NCBI RefSeq assembly: GCF_009697225.1
Contig: NZ_WIND01000008.1
Location: forward strand, 1 to 64,000
DNA: 64,000 nt
Direction: 5' to 3'
Source of the DNA: Halovulum marinum
Lineage (GTDB): Bacteria > Pseudomonadota > Alphaproteobacteria > Rhodobacterales > Rhodobacteraceae
Both the position numbers and the translations under genes were made by a program. Below the pieces are notes generated by a model. That model saw nothing but the letters and a program-made list of their open reading frames with translations, was not told the DNA's origin and searched no databases. The number at the start of each line of letters is the position of its first letter. Positions within the stretch are counted from its first letter, which is position 1. Of the stretch, positions 18,228 to 25,864 are shown piece after piece.

Positions 18228-19295
18228 TCAGGCCGTTTCCAGCCGCGCCCCGGTTTGCGCATCGAACAGATGGCAGATCCCCGCCGGGATCGAGATCGCG
18301 ACCTCGTCGCCGATCTCGGCCCGGAAATCCTTGGGCGCCTTGACCGACACCAGCGCGCCGCCCGCCTTGACGGTGACCATAGTGGCGTCGCCCAGCAGCT
18401 CCAGCGTGTAGACCGGGGCGGTGATCTCGGCGCCGCCGCCGACGGCGGCATCCTCGGCCCGGAAGCCCAGCGTCACCGGGCCGTCGGGGCCGGTCAGCCC
18501 CGCGATGCGGACATTCGCGCCCTCGAAGACGCCGCCGGTACCCGTGCCCTGCATCAGGTTCATCGCCGGGCTGCCGATGAAGCTGGCGACAAAGGTATTG
18601 GCGGGATGGTCGTAGATCTCGGTCGGGGTGCCGACCTGCTGCACCAGCCCCCTTTCCATCACCACCACCCGGTCGGCGAGGGTCATCGCCTCGATCTGGT
18701 CGTGGGTGACGTAGATCGTCGTCACCTTCAACTCGTGGCTCAGGTTCTTGATCTGCGCCCGGGTCGAGACCCGCAGCTTGGCGTCGAGGTTCGACAGCGG
18801 CTCGTCCATCAGGAACACGTTCGGCTCGCGGACGATGGCGCGGGCCAGGGCGACGCGCTGGCGCTGGCCGCCCGACAGCTCCGACGGCTTGCGGTGCATG
18901 AACTCGCCCAGTTCGACCATGTCGGCGGCGCGCTTTACGCGCTCGTCATGCTCGGCCCCGGGGATCTTCCGCACCTTCAGCGGAAATCGGATGTTCTCGT
19001 AGACGTTCATGTTCGGGTAGAGCGCATAGCTCTGGAACACCATCGCGATGTCGCGGTCTTTCGGGTCCAGATCGTTGACCCGCTGACCGCCGATCATGAT
19101 GTCGCCGTCGGTGGCGTCCTCCAGCCCCGCGATCATCCGCATCGTCGTCGTCTTGCCGCATCCCGAAGGACCCAGCAGCACGAGGAACTCGCGATCCGCG
19201 ATGGTCAGGTTCAGATCCTTGACCCCGAAGAAACTGCCCCACCGCTTGGTGATGTCGCGAAGCTGGATTTCAGCCAAGTGTGCGCTCCCTGTCAT
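18228..19295 (-). CDS. ABC transporter ATP-binding protein (MalK/UgpC type)
   Basis: 355 residues: Walker A GPSGCGKT at 42-49, Q-loop MVFQSYALYPNMNV, signature LSGGQRQRVALARA, Walker B VFLMDEPLSNLD, H-loop THDQIEAMTLADR, then a TOBE/OB regulatory C-terminal domain (about 240-355) as in MalK and UgpC. It drives import through the two permeases downstream. It is the first gene of the long minus-strand operon. The promoter and two LacI-type palindromes lie just upstream, shared with the divergent NTF2-fold gene. Confidence 0.94.
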   Translation of the reverse strand: MTGSAHLAEIQLRDITKRWGSFFGVKDLNLTIADREFLVLLGPSGCGKTTTMRMIAGLEDATDGDIMIGGQRVNDLDPKDRDIAMVFQSYALYPNMNVYENIRFPLKVRKIPGAEHDERVKRAADMVELGEFMHRKPSELSGGQRQRVALARAIVREPNVFLMDEPLSNLDAKLRVSTRAQIKNLSHELKVTTIYVTHDQIEAMTLADRVVVMERGLVQQVGTPTEIYDHPANTFVASFIGSPAMNLMQGTGTGGVFEGANVRIAGLTGPDGPVTLGFRAEDAAVGGGAEITAPVYTLELLGDATMVTVKAGGALVSVKAPKDFRAEIGDEVAISIPAGICHLFDAQTGARLETA

Positions 19296-19317
19296 GGGTG
19301 CCGGTGGAACCGATGCG

Positions 19318-19338
19318 TTTTTGCATTCGTATTCAAAG
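19318..19338. promoter_or_regulatory. LacI-type operator, site 1
   Basis: TTTTTGCATTCGTATTCAAAG is an imperfect palindrome that matches site 2 when site 2 is read on the other strand (shared TTTTGCATTCGT followed by CAAA). It lies 23 bases upstream of the ABC ATPase start. The natural ligand is the LacI-family protein encoded at 9897-10916 in the operon it heads. Confidence 0.6.
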
Positions 19339-19371
19339 CAACTTTACGCAACGTCCGATTCGTGGCAAGCA

Positions 19372-19392
19372 TTTTTGCAGACGAATGCAAAA
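19372..19392. promoter_or_regulatory. LacI-type operator, site 2
   Basis: TTTTTGCAGACGAATGCAAAA is a good palindrome (TTTTGCA ... TGCAAAA), the form expected for a LacI dimer site. Its start is 54 bases, about five helical turns, from that of site 1, so both can be bound on the same DNA face, by a tetramer or two dimers. It overlaps the possible ATG at 19385 of the divergent gene, which would let the repressor block that gene too. Confidence 0.65.
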
Positions 19393-19411
19393 TTCATCCG
19401 AAAGATACGTC

Positions 19412-20419
19412 GTGACCGATTTCCGCAGCATTGCCCACGGACTGCTCAACACGCTGATATCGGCCCCCGAGGCAGACCTTCCGACCCTGCTGGCCAGGGC
19501 CCTGACCCCGGAGTGCAGCTGGGATGTCTCGGCCCCGGTCGAGCGCCTGACCGGCCCGCAGGCAGTGCTGGAAGGGTTCCTGCTGCCCCTGCGCGCGGCG
19601 CTGTCCCACGCCCGCCGCCGGGACGAGATCTTCATCGGCAGCCCCAACCGCCGGGCCGAGGGCGGCGACTGGGTTGCCAGCGTCACGCATTACCTTGGAA
19701 ACTTCACCGCACCGCTGTTCGGCGTCCGTCCCTCGGGTCACCTGGCCTTCCTGCGCGCGGGGGAGTTCTACCGCGTCGAGGGCGGCCGCATCGCGCAGGC
19801 CCGGGTCATCCTCGACCTGCCCGACCTCATGCGCCAGGCGGGCCGTTTCCCGCTGCCCTTCTCCTACGGGCTGGAAACCCTGTTCCCGGGCCCGGCGACC
19901 CACGACGGCGTGCTGCCCGCCGCCGGCGACGGCGCGGCCAGCCTTGATACCGTCGAGCGGATGCTGGGCGCGCTGCATGTGTTCGACCCCGAGACCTTCG
20001 GCTCGGACGCGCAGACCGGCCGGGGCGGCACCTGGCACGAGGACATGATGTGGTACGGGCCGGCCGGGATCGGATCGAACTACCGCTGGGAGGGGTTCGT
20101 GAAGGACCACCGCGAGTCGTTCCTGCGCGCCTTTCCGGACCGCAGGGGCGGCAACCACTACTGCCGGATCGGCGACGGCAACTATGCCGCGGTGTCGGGC
20201 TGGCCCTCGATGACGATGACCTTCCAGGACGACTACCTGGGCCAGAAGGCCGACGGCCGGGCGCTGACGCTGCGGGTGATGGACTTTTACCGCTGCGCCG
20301 AAGGCCGGATCATGGAGAACTGGGTGCTGCTCGACTATACCCAGCTGATGGCGCAGATGGGGGTGGACCTCATCGCCCGCTCGAACGCTCTGGATCCCCC
20401 TGCCGACGCCGCGCGCTGA
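19412..20419 (+). CDS. Two-domain NTF2/SnoaL-like protein, divergent from the operon
   Basis: 335 residues from the GTG at 19412 (an ATG at 19385 in the same frame would add nine residues but falls inside the operator). Two NTF2-fold halves: VERLTGPQAVLEGFLLPLRA in the first, and WYGPAGIGSNYRWEGF, NYAAVSGWPSM and ENWVLLDYTQLMAQMGVDL in the second. These blocks recur in the protein at 11677-12732, showing common ancestry. It is transcribed away from the operon from the region holding both LacI-type operators, so it probably belongs to the same regulon. Reaction unknown. Confidence 0.8.
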   Translation: MTDFRSIAHGLLNTLISAPEADLPTLLARALTPECSWDVSAPVERLTGPQAVLEGFLLPLRAALSHARRRDEIFIGSPNRRAEGGDWVASVTHYLGNFTAPLFGVRPSGHLAFLRAGEFYRVEGGRIAQARVILDLPDLMRQAGRFPLPFSYGLETLFPGPATHDGVLPAAGDGAASLDTVERMLGALHVFDPETFGSDAQTGRGGTWHEDMMWYGPAGIGSNYRWEGFVKDHRESFLRAFPDRRGGNHYCRIGDGNYAAVSGWPSMTMTFQDDYLGQKADGRALTLRVMDFYRCAEGRIMENWVLLDYTQLMAQMGVDLIARSNALDPPADAAR

Positions 20420-20455
20420 TCCGTCGGAGCGGCGGCCCCAGGCGCCAGCCCGCGC

Positions 20456-20484
20456 GAGACCGGGACCATTCACGGCCCGGTTTC
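20456..20484. terminator. Possible bidirectional terminator between convergent genes
   Basis: GAGACCGGG (20456-20464) can pair with CCCGGTTTC (20476-20484), nine pairs with one G-U, around an 11-base loop. It lies between the NTF2-fold gene and the convergent tcuB, with its right arm inside the last codons of tcuB. The T tract is short, so efficiency is uncertain. Confidence 0.4.
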
Positions 20485-21564
20485 GCCGCCCGTCATCCTG
20501 ACGGCGCGCTGGTTCGCCGCCTCTCGGGCCAGGGCGGCCAGCCGGTAGAAGCCGTGCGCCATCTTGGTGAACGGCGTCAGCAGGAAGAACGCCAGCACCG
20601 CGCCGAGGTGCGCGACAAGCAGTGCCGGCATCAGCCCCGTTTGCCCGAGGACATACAGCAACAGACCGCTGAGTGCGACAAAGCCCAGCAGCAGGACGAA
20701 GCCGATCTCGCCGCCCCAGGCCGATGGCGCACCGAGGTTGCGGTCCGCCCTCAGCTTCAGCGCCACCATGCCGGCGCAGCCAAGCGTCAGCAGCACCCCG
20801 CCCGAGACCCCGAGCAGCTTGGGCAGCGACCAGAAGCCGTAGGGCGCGGGCATGTCGAGCGCGTAGTGCATCAGCGTCGCGACCGAGGTCGCGGCGAAGC
20901 ACAGCAGGAAACCGTACATCACCGCCTGGTGCATGTGCCGCCGCGCATGGCTGAACCGGTCCCTGTCCTCGAAATTGCAGCCGTCGCCGTGCCCGCCGGT
21001 CAGGTTGCGCAGCTTTGCGGCCGATCCGAAGGCGGCGGCGACGTCGGAAAGCCGGATGTCGCCGCCTCCGGTGGCGCGCCAGTACCGGCGCAACCCGATC
21101 GCAAGGCTGGCGAGCGGCAACAGGAAGGCCGGCAGGAAGATCGCGATCATCGTACCGTGCGCCATCACGGCATAGAACCCGTCGCCGCCCGCCGGAAGAA
21201 AGGTGCGCGCGGCCCAGAACAGGACCGCGAACCCGATCGCCGCCGCCAGTGCGATCATCAACCCGTTGCGCTGGAACGCCCGGGCAAGCGGTGCTGGCCA
21301 GGCGAAGTCCTCCCAGCTGGCCTGCCGCACCTCGGCCAGCGCGCGCGGCAGGTTCAGATCGAACTCGTGCGGCGCGGTGTACTGGCAGGCGTAGTAGCAG
21401 CCGCGGCAGTTGTGACAGAGGTTCGCCAGCTGCGTCAGATCGCCGTCGGCGAAGGCGCGCTCGCGGTGCAGCGCCGGAAAGACGGCGCAGTACCCCTCGC
21501 AATAGCGGCAGGCGTTGCAGATCTCGGCCTGACGACGCGCTTCGTGAAGGAGCTCAGCTTGCAT
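20470..21564 (-). CDS. tcuB: Tricarballylate utilization protein TcuB (Fe-S/haem membrane oxidoreductase)
   Basis: 364 residues. The N-terminus carries two Cys clusters of the CxxCxxCxxxC type (CNACRYCEGYC at about 16-26 and CHNCRGCYYAC at about 50-60), expected to hold Fe-S centres. Then come six or so membrane helices with His residues suitable for haem b. In Salmonella, TcuB takes electrons from the FAD of TcuA and passes them to the quinone pool. The gene overlaps tcuA by 11 bases, so the pair is made together. Confidence 0.9.
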   Translation of the reverse strand: MQAELLHEARRQAEICNACRYCEGYCAVFPALHRERAFADGDLTQLANLCHNCRGCYYACQYTAPHEFDLNLPRALAEVRQASWEDFAWPAPLARAFQRNGLMIALAAAIGFAVLFWAARTFLPAGGDGFYAVMAHGTMIAIFLPAFLLPLASLAIGLRRYWRATGGGDIRLSDVAAAFGSAAKLRNLTGGHGDGCNFEDRDRFSHARRHMHQAVMYGFLLCFAATSVATLMHYALDMPAPYGFWSLPKLLGVSGGVLLTLGCAGMVALKLRADRNLGAPSAWGGEIGFVLLLGFVALSGLLLYVLGQTGLMPALLVAHLGAVLAFFLLTPFTKMAHGFYRLAALAREAANQRAVRMTGGETGP

Positions 21565-22948
21565 GGGCGGCGGCCTCCCGGCCAGCGATGCGTCCGAAGA
21601 CGGTTCCGATGGTCATGCCGAACCCGGCGAGATACCCCTGCCCCAGGATCGAGCCGGCCATGGTTTCGCCCGCGGCCCAGAGGTTGCGGATCGGGCCGTC
21701 GGCGGTGGAGCATTGCGCGGTCTCGTCCACCTTCAGGCCCAGGTAGGTGAAGGTGACGCCGGTGCGCAGCGAATAGCCGTAGTAGGGCGGCGTGTCGATC
21801 GGACGCGCCCAGTTCGTCTTTGGCGGCTCCAGCCCCTTTGTCGTGACGCCATCCAGTTCGGTCGGGTGGAAACCGGATGTGTCGCCGCAGGCCGCGTTGA
21901 ACTCGTCCACCGTCTCGCGCAGGGCGGCCGGTGGCAGGTCCATCTTCTGCGCCAGATCCTCAAGCGTGTCGGCCTTGATCGGCGGAAACACCGAGGGCAT
22001 GAACAGCTCCAGCGACTTGGCGTCGATGATGACGTAGCCCACCTGCTGGGGCTGCGCGGCGACCAGCCGGCCCCAGATCGCATAGCGCTTGGGCCAGACG
22101 TCCTCGCCCTCGTCGTAGAAGCGCTGCGCGTCCCTGTTCACCACGATCGAGAACGGCACGCAGTCCAGCCGCGTGACGATGCCGCCGTCGTACTTCGGCG
22201 CGCGCCCGTCGATGGCGACGGCATGGCACTGGGTCGGATCGCCGACGCTCTCGACGCCCTGGTCCAGCAGGTCGGCCAGCACGACGCCGCGATTGTAGGG
22301 CGTGCCGCGGATCAGGAAGTTCTTCGCCGCCGCCCCCCACGCACGGGTCAGCCATTCGAGATCCGCCTGGAACCCGCCCGAAGCGACGACAACCGACATT
22401 GGTGAAACGCTGTGGCTCTGACCCCGGCAGGTGTAGTCCACACGGGCGATGCGGTCGCCATCCAGATTCAGATGCGTCACTGCCGCCTCGTAAAGCACCT
22501 CGACCCCCAGACCGGCCGCGGTGCGGTAATAGGCGTTCACCAGGCTCTTGCCACCGCCGAGGAAGAAGGCGTTGGTGCGGGCCAGCGACAACGTGCCCGA
22601 GAGCGAGGGCTGGAATCGCACCCCGCGCGCTTCCATCCACGGCAGGCATTCCTCGGAAGTGCGGATCGCCAGCCGTGCGAGCGTGTCGTCGGTCCTGCCA
22701 TCGGTGACCTTCATCAGGTCGGCCAGATACTCGTCCTCGGAGTAGCTGTCGGTCAGCGGGCCCAGCGGGCCGCGGTGCATGCACCGGAAGTTGCGCGTGT
22801 GCCGCGAATTGCCGCCGCGGTACGGCTCCGGCGCGGTTTCGAGGATCAGCACCCGGGCGCCGGCCTCGGCCGCCGTGATCGCGGCGCAAAGCGCGGCGTT
22901 GCCGCCGCCGATCACCACCACGTCCGGCGATGCTTGCATTCCGTCCAT
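21554..22948 (-). CDS. tcuA: FAD-dependent tricarballylate dehydrogenase TcuA
   Basis: 464 residues of the fumarate reductase/succinate dehydrogenase flavoprotein class. The FAD-binding Rossmann motif is VIGGGNAALCAAITAAEAG near the N-terminus, GGNSRHTRNFRCMH is the family's tricarballylate-dehydrogenase block, and GETMAGSILGQGYLAGFGM is the C-terminal FAD contact. It oxidises tricarballylate to cis-aconitate, which enters the TCA cycle. The ATG at 22948 is preferred because CGGAG lies eight bases upstream; a GTG at 22957 overlapping the regulator stop is the alternative. It is directly followed by tcuB. Confidence 0.9.
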   Translation of the reverse strand: MDGMQASPDVVVIGGGNAALCAAITAAEAGARVLILETAPEPYRGGNSRHTRNFRCMHRGPLGPLTDSYSEDEYLADLMKVTDGRTDDTLARLAIRTSEECLPWMEARGVRFQPSLSGTLSLARTNAFFLGGGKSLVNAYYRTAAGLGVEVLYEAAVTHLNLDGDRIARVDYTCRGQSHSVSPMSVVVASGGFQADLEWLTRAWGAAAKNFLIRGTPYNRGVVLADLLDQGVESVGDPTQCHAVAIDGRAPKYDGGIVTRLDCVPFSIVVNRDAQRFYDEGEDVWPKRYAIWGRLVAAQPQQVGYVIIDAKSLELFMPSVFPPIKADTLEDLAQKMDLPPAALRETVDEFNAACGDTSGFHPTELDGVTTKGLEPPKTNWARPIDTPPYYGYSLRTGVTFTYLGLKVDETAQCSTADGPIRNLWAAGETMAGSILGQGYLAGFGMTIGTVFGRIAGREAAAHAS

Positions 22949-22953
22949 GCCGC

Positions 22954-23637
22954 TCACTCCGTTTCGGCGTTGCCTGCGGTGGCGCGCAGCGACCGGATCC
23001 GCACCCGCTGCGACGCCTCGATATGCGCCCGCATCCGCTGTTCGGCCGCCTGCCCGTCGCGCGCCTTCAGCGCGTCAAGCAGAGCCTGATGCTCCTGCAC
23101 CGCCGCCGCCCGTCGGTCGGTCTCGGACAGGGTGGTGGGCCCGATGATCATCAGCGCCTTCGACAGACCGACCATGGACTTGTGCAGGAACCTGTTCTTC
23201 GCGGCGTCCAGCAGCGCGGCGTGGAAAATGCGGTTCAGCCGGAACGCCTCGCCCGCGGTCGGGGCGTCGGCCAGCGCCCCGTTCAGCGACTCCAGCTCCT
23301 CGATCTCGATGTCCAGCGCCGCGTGCGCCGCCAGCCGCGCGGCGGTGCCCTCCAGCACCGCGCGCATCTCGTAAAGCTCCATCACCTCGGCGTAATCCAG
23401 CATGCGTACCGTCGCCCCCTGGCGCGGCGCGTGCGCGACCAGCCCGTCGGCCTCGAGCTGGCGGATCGCCTCGCGGATCGGTGTGCGGCTGACGCCGAGA
23501 CGCGCGGCCAGTTCGGTCTCTCGCAGCCGCTCGCCGGGACGCAGGCGGCCTGTGCGGATCTCCTCGAGCAGCGCGCGGTATGCCTGGTTTCCCTGCGGCC
23601 CGTCAACGGGCGCCTCGGTTCCTTCGGTGCGGGGCAT
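22954..23637 (-). CDS. GntR-family (FCD domain) transcriptional regulator
   Basis: 227 residues: winged helix-turn-helix (LRETELAARLGVSRTPIREAIRQLE, about 38-62) followed by an all-helical FCD ligand-binding domain with the metal-binding Asp and His pattern (RIFHAALLDAA, EHQALLDAL). FCD regulators respond to organic acids. It is the first gene of the tcuAB operon and faces the AbrB-type gene across a 20-bp operator-like palindrome at 23654-23673, so it probably controls both. In Salmonella tcu is controlled by a LysR protein, so this is a different regulatory solution. Confidence 0.9.
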   Translation of the reverse strand: MPRTEGTEAPVDGPQGNQAYRALLEEIRTGRLRPGERLRETELAARLGVSRTPIREAIRQLEADGLVAHAPRQGATVRMLDYAEVMELYEMRAVLEGTAARLAAHAALDIEIEELESLNGALADAPTAGEAFRLNRIFHAALLDAAKNRFLHKSMVGLSKALMIIGPTTLSETDRRAAAVQEHQALLDALKARDGQAAEQRMRAHIEASQRVRIRSLRATAGNAETE

Positions 23638-23653
23638 GGTTCATCCTTGCAAT

Positions 23654-23673
23654 TTGTATCCGGATGTATACAA
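23654..23673. promoter_or_regulatory. GntR/FCD operator candidate
   Basis: TTGTATCCGGATGTATACAA is an inverted repeat (TTGTAT ... ATACAA) containing ATGTATACAA, which fits the TnGTnnnACnA form bound by FadR/FCD-type GntR proteins. It is 17 bases from the regulator start and in front of the divergent AbrB-type gene. A sister site, TTGTATACAA, stands before the other GntR gene at 37234. Confidence 0.6.
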
Positions 23674-23714
23674 GAGGACACAATCCGTCAACCCGCACCT
23701 TTCCCGAGTCCCGA

Positions 23715-24764
23715 TTGTCCAGACCCAGCCTTGCCCGCCTGATCACCCTGGCCGCCGCCGTCGCGGGCGTTGCCGCCTTCGCGGCCGCGGGGCTGCCGCT
23801 GCCGTTTCTGTTCGGGCCGATGACGGGCTGCCTGATCGCGGCGCTGGCCGGGGCGCGGCTGCAGGGGTTCGGTCAGGTCTCGGTGGCCGCGCGCACGATC
23901 CTGGGGGTCGCGGTCGGGGCGTCGATCACCCCGGCGGTGGTGGGACAGCTGCCGCAGATGGCGGCATCGGTGGCGCTGGTGCCGGTCTACATCGCGATCA
24001 TCGGGCTGATCGGCGTGCCGTTCTTCCGGCGCGTGTGCGGCTTCGAGGCGGTCACCGCCTACTACTGCGCGATGCCGGGCGGCTCGCAGGACATGATCAT
24101 CTTCGGCACCGAGGCGGGGGGCAACCCGCGCATCCTGTCGCTGATCCACGCGACGCGCGTGCTGATCATCGTCACCGTCGCGCCGATCCTGCTGGTGCAG
24201 GTCTACGGCCAGACGCTGGGCAACCCGATCGGCGCCCCGGCCCTCGATCTGCCGCCGGGCGAACTTGCGGTGATGGCCGCCGCCGCCCTGATCGGCTGGA
24301 AGGGCGGCGAGCGGCTGGGGCTGTTCGGCGCGTCGATCCTCGGCCCGATGATCGTCGCCACCGCCCTGTCGCTGGGCGGGCTGCTGCATGCCCGCCCCCC
24401 GGCGGAGGCGATCCTGGCCGCACAGTTCTTCATCGGCACCGGAATCGGCGTGCACTATGTCGGCATCACCTTCGCAGAACTGCGCAGGGTGATCGCCGCC
24501 GGCGCCGCCTTCGTGTTGATACTGGCGGCCATCGCCGCGGTCTTTGCATGGGTGGCGACGGGCCTGGGCCTCGCACCCGCGGTCGAGGCGTTCCTGGCCT
24601 TCGCCCCCGGCGGTCAGGCCGAGATGACCGTGCTGGCGATTGTCGCGGGGGCCGATCTGGGTTTTGTCGTGGCCCATCACCTGACGCGGATCGTGCTTGT
24701 GATCGCGGGCGCGCCGGTGATGGCGCGCCTGTTCAGGACGAAGGCATCCACGCCTCGGGGTTGA
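23715..24764 (+). CDS. AbrB-family membrane protein (COG3180), putative acid transporter
   Basis: About 349 residues, nearly all membrane helices, in two repeated halves: PLPFLFGPMTGCLIAALAG begins the first, and the second holds LIGWKGGERLGLFGASILGP. This is the AbrB/COG3180 family, often annotated as ammonia monooxygenase or AbrB regulator although it is a membrane protein found beside TTT transporters. The start is uncertain: a TTG at 23715 matches the usual family N-terminus, while an ATG at 23664 lies inside the operator. Its 3' end overlaps the convergent dehydrogenase gene by 32 bases. Role in tricarboxylate movement is inferred from position. Confidence 0.75.
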   Translation: MSRPSLARLITLAAAVAGVAAFAAAGLPLPFLFGPMTGCLIAALAGARLQGFGQVSVAARTILGVAVGASITPAVVGQLPQMAASVALVPVYIAIIGLIGVPFFRRVCGFEAVTAYYCAMPGGSQDMIIFGTEAGGNPRILSLIHATRVLIIVTVAPILLVQVYGQTLGNPIGAPALDLPPGELAVMAAAALIGWKGGERLGLFGASILGPMIVATALSLGGLLHARPPAEAILAAQFFIGTGIGVHYVGITFAELRRVIAAGAAFVLILAAIAAVFAWVATGLGLAPAVEAFLAFAPGGQAEMTVLAIVAGADLGFVVAHHLTRIVLVIAGAPVMARLFRTKASTPRG

Positions 24765-25713
24765 TCATGTGGATCGGATGGCCGCGGGCGAAGGCGTTCA
24801 CCTGGTCGAAGATGTCGGCGAACTGCAGGTCGAATTCATCCTCGGTAACGAAACCGATGTGCGGCGTTGCGATCAGCGCCGGATGCGACAGCAGCGGATC
24901 GGCCGGGTCGGTCAGCGGCTCGTTGTCGAAGACGTCGATCGCCGCGGTGCCGGGGCGTCCCGCGTTCAGTGCCGCAAGCAGCGCGCCCGGAGCGATCAGC
25001 CCGGCGCGCGCGGTATTCACCAGTAGCGAGTCGGGCCGCATCTGCAGCAGATCCTCTTGGGTCACGGTGCCCCTGGTCGCCGGCTTGAGCCGCTGATGCA
25101 GCGAGATCACATCGCAATCGGCGAAGAATTCCGCCCGGCTTCCGGCCACCTCCTCGCCGTCCGCGACGGCGCGGGCGCGCCCGTCCTCCGAGGCCCACCA
25201 CAGCACCGGCATGCCGAAGGCGCGGGCATAGCCGGCCACCGCCTTTCCGATCCGGCCGTAACCGTAAAGGCCGAGCCTGCGCCCGCGCAGCGTGCGCCCC
25301 ACCCCGGCCTGCCATCGCCCGGCCTTGACCGACTCCATCTGCGCCGGCAGCTGCCGCATCGCCGCAAGGATCAGGGCGAAGGTCAGCTCGGCGGCCGCGT
25401 AGGACGGCGTGCCGGCATGCATGTTCGAGCACAGCAGCACGCCGTTGTCGGTGCAGGCCGGCACATCGACATGTGGATAGACGCTGCGCTGGCTGATCAG
25501 GCGCAGCTGCGGCAGCCGCTGCAGCAGCGGCCGCGTGATTTGCGTGCGCTCGCGGAACAGCACCAGCGCCTCGGCCGCGGCCAGCCTGTCCGCCAGCACG
25601 TCCACATCCCCGGCATGGTCGGTCCAGACGGTGACGTCGTGCCCGTCCAGCCTGCCGAAACAGGGCAGCCCGCGCAGCGTGTCGAACCAGTCGTCAAGAA
25701 TGTGGACCTTCAT
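24733..25713 (-). CDS. D-2-hydroxyacid dehydrogenase
   Basis: 326 residues of the D-isomer-specific 2-hydroxyacid dehydrogenase family: substrate-binding lobe with LQRLPQLRLISQRSVYPHVD, NAD-binding GYGRIGKAVAGYARAFGMPV at about 150-170, then catalytic Arg in VNTARAGLI, Glu in DVFDNEPLT, and His in TPHIGFVTEDEF. It interconverts a 2-hydroxy acid and a 2-keto acid with NAD(H). The ATG at 25713 is followed by MKVHILDDWFD, a usual family start. It lies 150 bases downstream of the prpF-like gene in the same direction. Which hydroxy acid it uses in this tricarboxylate locus is not evident. Confidence 0.88.
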   Translation of the reverse strand: MKVHILDDWFDTLRGLPCFGRLDGHDVTVWTDHAGDVDVLADRLAAAEALVLFRERTQITRPLLQRLPQLRLISQRSVYPHVDVPACTDNGVLLCSNMHAGTPSYAAAELTFALILAAMRQLPAQMESVKAGRWQAGVGRTLRGRRLGLYGYGRIGKAVAGYARAFGMPVLWWASEDGRARAVADGEEVAGSRAEFFADCDVISLHQRLKPATRGTVTQEDLLQMRPDSLLVNTARAGLIAPGALLAALNAGRPGTAAIDVFDNEPLTDPADPLLSHPALIATPHIGFVTEDEFDLQFADIFDQVNAFARGHPIHMINPEAWMPSS

Positions 25714-25864
25714 CGCTCCTCCTCCCGCGACGCGCATCGCCGCCGCGGCACGGCTCAACTGGACAACAGCTCGCGCGGCACCTGGGCAGTCACGCCGCCG
25801 GGCAATCCTTCCGGCAATGCTCCAGCAGCGCATGCGCCACGCCGTCCGAACCGTTCGCCATCGC

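Noticed and set aside
19394-21502. 702-codon minus-strand open frame across the divergent NTF2-fold gene and tcuB
   Set aside because: It spans two clear genes in other frames and its translation is Arg/Ala/Gly-rich without domains.
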